In this document: positions 1-5,301 of the stretch, piece by piece | Position numbering within the stretch: the stretch's first letter is position 1 | How the letters are laid out: each line of letters starts with the position of its first letter | The notes under the pieces: generated by a model | Seen by the model: the letters and a program-made list of their open reading frames with translations, nothing else | Databases searched by the model: none | What the model was told of the DNA's origin: nothing | Translations under genes and position numbers: made by a program | Origin: JBBAGE01 sp041655055 | GTDB taxonomy: Bacteria; Pseudomonadota; Alphaproteobacteria; Rhodobacterales; Rhodobacteraceae | Length of the DNA: 10,105 bases | NCBI GenBank assembly: GCA_041655055.1 | Contig: JBBAGE010000086.1 | Location: 1 to 10,105 of the forward strand | Direction of reading: 5' to 3'

Positions 1-131
1 CGCGAGGAGTCACTCCGCCTGCCGTTTCTCCAGCCACGCTTCCTGCACATTCGCGACGCCCAAGATCGTCCAGTGATGTCGCGCGCGGGCGGCATTTGCA
101 GCAAGCGGCCACGGGCGAGCCGGTCAGTCAT
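1..131 (-). other. Unresolved left-edge ORF, open to window edge
   Basis: A minus-strand ATG at 131-129 has a purine-rich AAGGA about ten bases upstream, and its frame stays open to the left edge (43 codons). The product is very arginine-rich and I recognise no family. A second minus frame covering about 127-10 reads more like protein, with the tail ILGVANVQEAWLEKRQAE before a TGA at 12-10, but it has no in-frame ATG because a TGA lies at 130-128. Either this is the 5' end of a gene continuing to the left, a small gene broken by a frameshift, or non-coding DNA. No function is proposed. Confidence 0.2.
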
Positions 132-176
132 TCTCAAGGTTTCCTTCCCCCTACCTGCGCGCTGCTTGGTGCCTGA

Positions 177-201
177 TTGACACCAGGTATATAAAATATA
201 C
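177..201 (+). promoter_or_regulatory. Candidate promoter and operator of the mdaB-type gene
   Basis: A perfect -35-like TTGACA lies at 177-182. It is followed by an AT-rich inverted repeat, GTATAT-AAA-ATATAC, at 187-201, in otherwise GC-rich DNA. The repeat falls where the spacer and -10 region would be, and possible -10 elements (TATACA at 197-202, TACAGC at 199-204) overlap its right arm. This arrangement fits a repressor operator controlling the quinone reductase gene that starts at 268. The regulator is not identified and the -35/-10 spacing is not ideal, so the promoter itself is tentative. Confidence 0.4.
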
Positions 202-267
202 AGCTTACCCCACCCCGGCAGCCGCCGATCCCGCCGGGCGCAAAAGCGAAGCAAAGGACTGATCCGA

Positions 268-849
268 ATGACAAAAGTTTTCCTTCTGAATGGCCATCAC
301 GAAAGCTTCGGCTCACCCGGCACGCTGAACGCGGGCTTTGCGGCGCGTGCGGCCGGGTTCTTCGAGGCCAAGGGATGGGAGGTCCGGCAGACCGCCACCG
401 CGGGTGCCTATGATGTGGCCGAAGAGATTGCCAATCTCCTCTGGGCGGATGTGGTTTTTCTGCAGATGCCGCTCAACTGGATGGGCGCGCCCTGGGGCTT
501 CAAGAAATATATCGATGAGGTCTGGACGATGGGGATGATGGGCCAGCTTTCCAATGGCGATGGCCGCACCTCGGACGCGCCAAAGAAGAACTACGGCCTG
601 GGCGGCAAGCTCAGCGGGCGTTACATGATTTCCGCCACCGGCAACGTCCCGCGCGAGGCGTTCAACGACCCGGCAGAAACCTTCTTCGGCGGGATGAGCG
701 AAGAGGATCTGCTGCGCCCGATGCATCTGAATTTCAAATGGCTCGGGTTGGAGGCGCTGCCCAGCTTCATGGCCTACGATGTGATGAAAAACCCAGAGAT
801 CGAAAGCGATTTCTCGCGGTTCGATACACATCTGGCGCAGCATTTCTAA
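268..849 (+). CDS. mdaB: NAD(P)H:quinone oxidoreductase, MdaB type
   Basis: This is a flavodoxin-fold flavoprotein of the MdaB (modulator of drug activity B) group. In characterised members it reduces quinones by two electrons using NAD(P)H and FAD in the cytoplasm, avoiding semiquinones and superoxide. The 193-residue length equals that of E. coli MdaB. The N-terminus (residues 1-12) reads as the first beta strand and phosphate loop. Residues 59-87 carry the family block LLWADVV..QMP..WMGAPW..KKYID, followed by DGRT and KKNYGLGG near 100-113. The C-terminal half keeps the AF.....FFGG and PSFMAYDV blocks. The ATG has an AAAGGA ribosome site upstream. An AT-rich palindrome at 187-201 suggests repression, perhaps relieved by quinones or oxidants. 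The gene is complete. The family is confident; the physiological substrate is not. Confidence 0.9.
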   Translation: MTKVFLLNGHHESFGSPGTLNAGFAARAAGFFEAKGWEVRQTATAGAYDVAEEIANLLWADVVFLQMPLNWMGAPWGFKKYIDEVWTMGMMGQLSNGDGRTSDAPKKNYGLGGKLSGRYMISATGNVPREAFNDPAETFFGGMSEEDLLRPMHLNFKWLGLEALPSFMAYDVMKNPEIESDFSRFDTHLAQHF

Positions 850-872
850 GGCCCTTGCCGCCGGGGCGGACG

Positions 873-899
873 CCGTGGCACAATCGGAAACAGCCACGG
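873..899 (+). repeat. Small inverted repeat between mdaB and the next gene
   Basis: CCGTGGC at 873-879 pairs perfectly with GCCACGG at 893-899 around a 13-base loop. It lies between the stop of the mdaB-type gene and the ribosome site of the small membrane protein gene. It lacks a T-run, so it is not a classical terminator. It could attenuate read-through or stabilise the upstream transcript, but it may be incidental. Confidence 0.3.
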
Positions 900-937
900 G
901 CCGTGCCTGCAGCCATTCCCCCATCACAGAGGATCAC

Positions 938-1126
938 ATGGCTGACATCAAAGAGAAAAAACCAACCCGCCGCCGGGCTTTGGCCATGCTGGCGGGCGGT
1001 ATTGCCGCCATCGCCACGCTGGTGCTGGCCGATCCCGGCCAACCGTGGCAAGGCATTTTGCTGGTGCTTGGCAATACCGGCATCGTCTTTGGTTTTCTTG
1101 GCCTGCTGCCACCGTGCCGGGGCTGA
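938..1126 (+). CDS. Small two-helix membrane protein, unknown function
   Basis: This is a 62-residue protein that I do not recognise. The start at 938 is chosen because AGAGGA sits just upstream at good spacing. An in-frame GTG at 875 would add 21 residues without a clear ribosome site and lies in a small inverted repeat. Residues 1-14 are strongly basic (KEKKPTRRR), followed by a hydrophobic segment at about 15-32 and a second at about 39-58, ending with PPCRG. The basic N-terminus predicts a cytoplasmic start, giving a helical hairpin in the inner membrane. The TRRRALAML stretch faintly resembles a twin-arginine signal, but a membrane anchor is likelier. It lies 88 bp after the mdaB-type gene on the same strand and ends just before a strong terminator, so co-transcription is possible. 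Confidence 0.65.
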   Translation: MADIKEKKPTRRRALAMLAGGIAAIATLVLADPGQPWQGILLVLGNTGIVFGFLGLLPPCRG

Positions 1127-1135
1127 GGCCAAAGC

Positions 1136-1165
1136 AAAAGGCGCCCGCAATCGCAGGCGCCTTTT
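1136..1165. terminator. Bidirectional intrinsic terminator
   Basis: AAAAGGCGCC at 1136-1145 is perfectly complementary to GGCGCCTTTT at 1156-1165, with a 10-base loop. The A-run on one side and T-run on the other give a GC-rich hairpin followed by U residues in both directions. It lies between the convergent ends of the small membrane protein gene (stop at 1126) and the superoxide dismutase gene (stop at 1182), so it can terminate both transcripts. Confidence 0.9.
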
Positions 1166-1181
1166 CCATCTGCCCGCAGGA

Positions 1182-1781
1182 TCAAAGCCGCGAGGCGACG
1201 TTTTCCCAGTTGACCAGATTATCGAGGAAATTGGTCAGATAAGCAGGCCGCTTGTTGCGAAAATCGATGTAATAGGAATGTTCCCACACATCGCAGCCCA
1301 AAAGCGCGGTCTGGCCAAAGCACAGCGGATTGACGCCGTTTTCGGTTTTCGTGATCTTCAGGCCGCCGTCGCTATCGCGCACGAGCCAGGCCCAGCCCGA
1401 ACCGAATTGCCCGGCACCCGCGGCCGAGAATTCTTCCTTGAATTTGTCAACCGATCCAAAGCTGTCCTTGAGCGCCGATTCCAGCTCGCTCGGCATCGCT
1501 TTGCGGCCCGGCCCCATCATTTCCCAAAACTGCGCATGGTTCCAATGCTGCGAGGCATTGTTGAAAATTCCGTTTTGCGCCACGGCGCCGGGCTGATAGG
1601 TGCCCTTGACGATCTCTTCAAGCGATTTGCCTTCCCATTCGGTGCCCGCAATCAGCTTGTTGCCATTATCGACATAGGCTTTGTGGTGAATGTCGTGGTG
1701 ATATTCCAACGTCTCTTTTGACATGCCCAGATCGGCAAGCGCATCATGCGCATATGGCAAGTCAGGAAGTTCGAAAGCCAT
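1182..1781 (-). CDS. sodB: Superoxide dismutase, iron type
   Basis: The enzyme converts superoxide to oxygen and hydrogen peroxide in the cytoplasm. The protein is 199 residues, normal for the Fe/Mn superoxide dismutase family, and opens FELPDLPYAHDAL like E. coli SodB. The metal ligands by alignment are His28 (YHHDIHH), His82 (HWNHAQFW), Asp164 and His168 (DVWEH). Gln78 in NNASQHWNH is in the position typical of iron enzymes; manganese enzymes place the equivalent Gln later, near the GSGW block (127-130). The start at 1781 is chosen because AAGAGGGG lies just upstream and the protein begins exactly where homologues do; a longer frame to 1856 adds 25 atypical residues. There is no signal peptide. 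A TTGACG at 1856-1851 (minus) could be the -35 box. The intrinsic terminator at 1136-1165 ends it. Confidence 0.97.
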   Translation of the reverse strand: MAFELPDLPYAHDALADLGMSKETLEYHHDIHHKAYVDNGNKLIAGTEWEGKSLEEIVKGTYQPGAVAQNGIFNNASQHWNHAQFWEMMGPGRKAMPSELESALKDSFGSVDKFKEEFSAAGAGQFGSGWAWLVRDSDGGLKITKTENGVNPLCFGQTALLGCDVWEHSYYIDFRNKRPAYLTNFLDNLVNWENVASRL

Positions 1782-1850
1782 GATAAGCCCCTCTTTTTTG
1801 GTGATATGCGTTGAACCGCTGGGCCAATACCTGTGCCGCCAAACCCGCGG

Positions 1851-1856
1851 CGTCAA
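1851..1856 (-). promoter_or_regulatory. Possible -35 box of sodB
   Basis: On the minus strand TTGACG lies 70-75 bases upstream of the sodB start codon. The sequence 17-18 bases further on (CAGGTAT) is only a poor -10, so this is a weak call. The 215 bp between the divergent sodB and ccmI starts must hold both promoters. Confidence 0.25.
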
Positions 1857-1942
1857 GCCCTGATGCCCGATTGGCCAACGCCGGGGCGCTGCGGATGTTC
1901 CGAAAACCTGGGGCTGATGGTCACGTCTGCGGCATCGGGGCT

Positions 1943-1971
1943 TTGCAACACGCGGGGTGCTCGGCTAGATG
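1943..1971 (+). promoter_or_regulatory. Candidate promoter of the ccmI–ruvX operon
   Basis: TTGCAA at 1943-1948 and TAGATG at 1966-1971 are separated by exactly 17 bases, about 25 bp before the ccmI start. Both hexamers match the housekeeping sigma consensus only partly. The position and spacing are right for the operon starting at 1997. No operator-like repeat is evident. Confidence 0.35.
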
Positions 1972-1996
1972 GGGGCGGAAATAACAGGGGCGAAAC

Positions 1997-3250
1997 GTGG
2001 TGGATCATTGGACATTCTGGGGCGTCGCGGCGCTGATTGCGGCACTCGTGGCGCTGGCTCTGGCATGGTCGATGCTGCGCGGGCGGCGCACAAAGAACAC
2101 CGATGCCACCCATGCCGATATCAAGGTCTACCGCGATCAACTGGCCGAAGTGGCGCGCGATCTGGAACGCGGCGTGCTGGACGCGGCCGAGGCCGAGCGC
2201 ACGCGGATCGAAATCTCGCGCCGCCTGCTTGATGCCGACCGTAAACAACAGCATGCCGATGCCGCCCTGCCCGCCGCGCGCGCCCATCCGCTGCTGGCTA
2301 TCGCGCTTGCGGGGGCCACTGTCATTGCGGGTGCTGCGATTTACCTGCAACTTGGCGCGCCGGGCCAGCCCGACCGCCCCTATGCCGCCCGTCTGGCCGA
2401 GGCCGAGCAATACCGCCTCACCCGCCCCGCGCAAGCCGAGGTCGAGGCCCAGATTGCCGCCGCCGGTGGCATGGCCCCGCCCCCGGCCGATCCCGAACAT
2501 GTGGCGCTGGTCGAACAATTGCGCGAAGGTCTTGCCACCCGCCCCGATGATCTGCAGGGCCACCGCCTGCTGGCGCGAAACGAAGCGATGCTGGGTAATT
2601 TAAGCGCCGCCCATCAGGCTCAGGCACGGGTGCTGGCCATTCTTGGCCCCGATACGGCAAGCGCCGATGATCTGGCCGATTACGCCGATCTGATGATCGC
2701 CGCCGCAGATGGCTATGTCTCGCCCGAGGCCGAGGCCGCGATTGCCGATGCCCTGAGCCGCGATCCCACCCATGAGAGCGCGCGCTATCACACCGGGCTG
2801 ATGTTTGCCCAGACGGGGCGACCGGATCTGGCGTTCCAGTTCTGGCGCCCGCTGGTGGAAAACGGCGCGCCCGACAGCTTTGCCACCGCAGCCGCGCGGG
2901 CCAATATCGAATTCGCCGCAGCCCTTGCCGGGATTCGCTATGATCTGCCCGCGTCGCGCGGCATGGCCCTGCCCGGCCCCAGCAGCGAAGATATCGCCGC
3001 CAGTGCCGATCTGAGCGATGCGGAACGCGATGCCATGGTGCGCGGCATGGTCGGGCGGCTGTCCGAGCGGCTGGCCAGTGATGGCGGCACAGCGCCCGAA
3101 TGGGCGCAGCTTTTGGGTGCGCTGGGGGTTTTGGGCGAACAGGATCAGGCCCGCGCCATTCTGGCCGAGGCCGAAACCCGCTTTGCCGGGCGCGACGGTG
3201 ATCTTGCGATCATCCGCGATGCGGCGCGCGATGCCGGATTGCTCGAATGA
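1997..3250 (+). CDS. ccmI: Cytochrome c biogenesis protein CcmI
   Basis: CcmI is the part of the CcmFHI haem-ligation complex that holds apocytochrome c for haem attachment on the periplasmic side of the inner membrane. The 417-residue protein has the expected layout. There is a first membrane helix at about 5-26 and a cytoplasmic loop at about 30-92 with the diagnostic block VYRDQLAEV.RDL.RGVL followed by EAER..IEISRRLLDAD. A second membrane helix lies at about 97-116, followed by a long periplasmic region with TPR-like alanine-rich helices (about 170-290 and 360-415) that would bind the apocytochrome C-terminus. The start is GTG at 1997, or GTG at 2000, with AGGGG just upstream. Its stop overlaps the ruvX start (ATGA), showing translational coupling. 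The other ccm genes are not in the window. Confidence 0.93.
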   Translation: MVDHWTFWGVAALIAALVALALAWSMLRGRRTKNTDATHADIKVYRDQLAEVARDLERGVLDAAEAERTRIEISRRLLDADRKQQHADAALPAARAHPLLAIALAGATVIAGAAIYLQLGAPGQPDRPYAARLAEAEQYRLTRPAQAEVEAQIAAAGGMAPPPADPEHVALVEQLREGLATRPDDLQGHRLLARNEAMLGNLSAAHQAQARVLAILGPDTASADDLADYADLMIAAADGYVSPEAEAAIADALSRDPTHESARYHTGLMFAQTGRPDLAFQFWRPLVENGAPDSFATAAARANIEFAAALAGIRYDLPASRGMALPGPSSEDIAASADLSDAERDAMVRGMVGRLSERLASDGGTAPEWAQLLGALGVLGEQDQARAILAEAETRFAGRDGDLAIIRDAARDAGLLE

Positions 3251-3723
3251 TCCTGGCCGATATTACCGATTTCGCTGCAAATCTGCCGCCAAATGGCGCG
3301 ATTGCCGGGCTTGATCTGGGCGATAAAACCATCGGCATCGCCATTTCCGACACGCGGCGCACCATTGCGACGCCACTGGAAACGATCCGGCGCAAACGTT
3401 TCGGCCTTGATGCCGCCCGGTTGCTGAACATCGTGCAGGCGCGCGCGATCACCGGGCTGGTGTTGGGCCTGCCGCGCAATATGGACGGCTCCGAAGGCCC
3501 GCGCGCCCAATCTACCCGCGCCTTTGCCCGCAATCTGGAACGGCTGACCGATCTGCCCATCAGCTTTTGGGATGAACGCCTGTCCACCGTTGCCGCCGAA
3601 CGCGCGCTGATCGAGGCCGACACATCGCGCAAACGCCGCGCCGAGGTGATCGACCATGTGGCCGCCGGCTATATCCTGCAAGGGGTGCTCGACCGGATGG
3701 CACGCCTGGGGGGCAGCGCATGA
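3247..3723 (+). CDS. ruvX: RuvX/YqgF family RNase H-fold nuclease
   Basis: RuvX (YqgF) is an RNase H-fold nuclease annotated as a putative pre-16S rRNA nuclease and earlier as a Holliday junction resolvase. It acts in the cytoplasm. The 158-residue protein is of usual length. Three acidic active-site candidates are visible in family context: Asp23 in GLDLGDKTIGIAISD, Glu110 in FWDERLST and Asp136 in VIDHVAAGYILQ. The conserved VLGLPRNMDGSEGPRA block is at about 72-87. The first 17 residues are a short extension relative to E. coli YqgF. It overlaps ccmI by 4 bp and the next gene by 4 bp (both ATGA), so it is translated as the middle member of a coupled operon. The family is certain; whether its main job is rRNA processing or recombination is not visible here. 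Confidence 0.93.
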   Translation: MILADITDFAANLPPNGAIAGLDLGDKTIGIAISDTRRTIATPLETIRRKRFGLDAARLLNIVQARAITGLVLGLPRNMDGSEGPRAQSTRAFARNLERLTDLPISFWDERLSTVAAERALIEADTSRKRRAEVIDHVAAGYILQGVLDRMARLGGSA

Positions 3724-3941
3724 GCGGCGCGGTGGAAACCCCCTGCATCGATATTTGCGTGATCGATCCGGCGTCGCGACTTTGCCGGGGATGTTTGCGC
3801 TCGATCGATGAAATCGCAAGCTGGGGCGCAATGACATCCGATGCGCGGCACGCGGTCATGGCCGCCCTGCCCGCACGCCGATCGCGCCTGCCGGATGGCC
3901 CGCCGCCGATGCCCCGGATCAAACGCCGCCGCGCGGATTAA
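3720..3941 (+). CDS. DUF1289 four-cysteine protein
   Basis: This is a 73-residue protein of the DUF1289 family, of unknown function. The hallmark is Cys9-x3-Cys13 and Cys22-x2-Cys25 (CIDIC, then CRGC), followed by a LRSIDEIASW block at 26-35 and a basic tail. The four cysteines could bind zinc or an iron-sulfur cluster, which is inference from spacing only. The short basic C-terminus (KRRRAD) might contact nucleic acid. The ATG overlaps the ruvX stop, making it the last gene of the ccmI–ruvX operon. Its TAA overlaps the stop of the convergent transporter gene, leaving no room for a terminator between them. Confidence 0.88.
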   Translation: MSGAVETPCIDICVIDPASRLCRGCLRSIDEIASWGAMTSDARHAVMAALPARRSRLPDGPPPMPRIKRRRAD

Positions 3942-4762
3942 AACCCCGCCGCCTTGCGCAGCATGTTAAGCGCGATCAGCACCAGAAACACCGCGAAAAC
4001 CTGTCGCAGCGGTTTCGGGTCCATCGCATGCGCCAGACGCACGCCCAAAGGTGCGGTCAGCAGCGTCATGGCAATCACCAGCCCGAAGGCAGGCAGGTTG
4101 ACCACCCCCAGCGTGAATGGCGGCCGCGCCTCGGGCGGGATATCGAGCAGCAAAAACCCGATGACCGAAGGCACGGCAATAATCACGCCAAAGCCTGCCG
4201 CCGTTGCCACCGCCCGGTGAATGGTGAAATTGTAAAGCGTCATCAGCGGCACACCAAAGGAACCGCCGCCAATCCCCATCAGCACCGATAAAAACCCGAT
4301 CGCCGATGATATGGCGGCACGCAGCGCACCTGTGGGCATCAGATCGCCCAGCCGCCATGTCACCCGGCCAAAGCCCATGAACAGCCCCACCGCCACCGCC
4401 AGCACGCCGAATATCGCCTGCAAGATCACCGAGCTTAGCACCGATACCGTCAGCATCCCGATCACCGCGCCCAGCGCAATCCCCGGCGCAAAGCCGCGCA
4501 GCACGGCCCAATCCACCGCGCCGCGCCGGTGGTGCCCCATGACCGAGCGCCCCGAGGTGACGATGATCGTCGCCAGCGATGTCGCCAGGCAGATCTGCAT
4601 CAGCCAGGGGCTGTCATAGCCCATCGCGGCAAAGACATAGAAAAACCCCGGCACCAGCACGATACCGCCACCCACGCCCAGCAAACCGGCCATCACGCCC
4701 GCCACGCCGCCAATGGCCATGAGCAGCGCCGCCATGGGCAATAATGTTACGACTTCGGGCAT
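3938..4762 (-). CDS. TSUP (TauE/SafE) family membrane transporter
   Basis: This is a 274-residue polytopic inner-membrane protein of the sulfite exporter TauE/SafE (TSUP, DUF81) family. Members move sulfur-containing or organic anions such as sulfite, sulfoacetate or related compounds; the substrate here cannot be told. About eight hydrophobic segments span the protein. The duplicated family signature appears twice: AGLLGVGGGIVLVPG at about 25-39 and LMGIGGGSFGVPLM at about 161-174, reflecting the internal two-fold repeat. The start at 4762 has GAGGT five bases upstream. Upstream lies a gene-free, hairpin-rich stretch. It converges on the DUF1289 gene with overlapping stops. The siroheme gene further right is at most a loose sulfur-metabolism link, because dusA and the gap separate them. 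Confidence 0.9.
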   Translation of the reverse strand: MPEVVTLLPMAALLMAIGGVAGVMAGLLGVGGGIVLVPGFFYVFAAMGYDSPWLMQICLATSLATIIVTSGRSVMGHHRRGAVDWAVLRGFAPGIALGAVIGMLTVSVLSSVILQAIFGVLAVAVGLFMGFGRVTWRLGDLMPTGALRAAISSAIGFLSVLMGIGGGSFGVPLMTLYNFTIHRAVATAAGFGVIIAVPSVIGFLLLDIPPEARPPFTLGVVNLPAFGLVIAMTLLTAPLGVRLAHAMDPKPLRQVFAVFLVLIALNMLRKAAGF

Positions 4763-4930
4763 GTCGGACCTCGCAGAAATTTCGCTCCAGCTAAGGCCGA
4801 AGCGAGGCGGGCCGCAACTGCTATTCTGCCCCGTTGTGGCGAAAGGACGCGACGGAGGGCGGGATCAGGGCCGCAAGATCACCCGCCGGCAATGTCCGGT
4901 GCGGCTCGGACCCCGGGGACAAACCCGGTC

Positions 4931-4957
4931 AGCCGATGGATCGTGCCTGCATCGGCT
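4931..4957. repeat. Perfect 8-bp inverted repeat
   Basis: AGCCGATG at 4931-4938 pairs exactly with CATCGGCT at 4950-4957 around an 11-base loop. There is no T-run on either side, so it is not an intrinsic terminator. It is one of the clean hairpins in the gene-free region upstream of the transporter gene. Confidence 0.6.
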
Positions 4958-4958
4958 T

Positions 4959-4991
4959 CGCGCCGGCCCATCCGGATGCGATGATGGCGCG
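4959..4991. repeat. Inverted repeat enclosing a 10-bp palindrome
   Basis: CGCGCC at 4959-4964 pairs with GGCGCG at 4986-4991, and between them lies the palindrome CATCCGGATG at 4969-4978. It directly follows the hairpin at 4931-4957 with one base between. It could form a nested RNA stem or serve as a protein-binding dyad. Confidence 0.5.
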
Positions 4992-5034
4992 ATTTCTGCA
5001 TTTGGGCGGGGCATGCGCCGGGTTTGAACCGCGC

Positions 5035-5055
5035 TTGCCCGGATCAGTCCGGCAA
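5035..5055. repeat. Hairpin with four-base loop
   Basis: TTGC (5035-5038) pairs with GCAA (5052-5055) and CGGA (5040-5043) with TCCG (5048-5051), with C5039 bulged and TCAG as the loop. The stem has eight pairs in total. There is no adjacent T-run. Confidence 0.5.
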
Positions 5056-5076
5056 CGATCAAGCGCCCCGGCCTGG

Positions 5077-5149
5077 GGGCGAAAGGGGGGCTACCCGCGC
5101 GCGTGGGCCGAGCTGTTTGCGGGCGGATCCTGGCCTTCCCCTTTCGCCC
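5077..5149. repeat. Perfect 12-bp inverted repeat spaced by 49 bases
   Basis: GGGCGAAAGGGG at 5077-5088 is the exact reverse complement of CCCCTTTCGCCC at 5138-5149. On the + strand, G-U pairs could extend the stem inward (5089-5090 with 5136-5137) and outward by one (5076 with 5150). The enclosed sequence can itself fold, for example CCCGC-GCGC-GTGGG within 5091-5110. This is the longest perfect inverted repeat I found in the window. Confidence 0.65.
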
Positions 5150-5301
5150 TGCGCAGCTTCTGGCGGCGTTACGGCCAGTGCGGCCCACGCAACGCTAACA
5201 TCCATACCGTCAGATTGCGCGCTCCGGCCCGCTTTGCCGCCGCGGGGCCGGCACCAAATCGCCCGGTCCTATGACAACGCGCAGCGCGTGAACGATCCCC
5301 C

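Larger units (their letters stand above)
4763..5301. other. 539 bp gene-free region with many inverted repeats
   Basis: No open frame here (both strands checked) shows a recognisable domain, a convincing ribosome site or natural composition; the longest, 4834-5274 (+), is rich in Arg, Pro, Ala and Gly. The region holds successive hairpin-capable repeats: 4858-4887, 4894-4911, 4913-4928, 4931-4957, 4959-4991, 5035-5055 and 5077-5149, plus ACGCGC-A-GCGCGT at 5277-5289 just past the dusA stop. I do not recognise RNase P RNA, tmRNA, SRP RNA, 6S RNA or a known riboswitch. It should contain the promoter of the transporter gene (start 4762, minus). It may encode a structured RNA or long leader, or be GC-rich spacer. 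Confidence 0.5.

Noticed and set aside
738..1721. Long + strand open frame (327 residues) opposite sodB and overlapping mdaB
   Set aside because: It is a shadow of sodB on the other strand: it overlaps two clear genes, has no domain, and such frames stay open by chance at high GC.
1782..1856. 25-residue upstream extension of superoxide dismutase
   Set aside because: The family starts at MAFELP, which has a strong ribosome site directly upstream; the extension is atypical and is not a signal peptide.
5021..5030. GGTTTGAACC resembling a tRNA T-arm
   Set aside because: The loop departs from the TTCRA consensus and no acceptor, D-arm or anticodon arm can be built around it.
4834..5274. + strand open frame of 146 residues in the gene-free region
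   Set aside because: There is no ribosome site, the composition is dominated by Arg, Pro, Ala and Gly, no motif is visible, and the sequence is full of inverted repeats that explain its base pattern better.
5106..5290. Partial resemblance on the minus strand to cobalamin riboswitch pieces (ACTGGCC, GGGAAGGC-like)
   Set aside because: The B12 box and the conserved core order are missing, and the downstream genes (TSUP, over 340 bp away) are not typical targets; the match is in short GC-rich words only.
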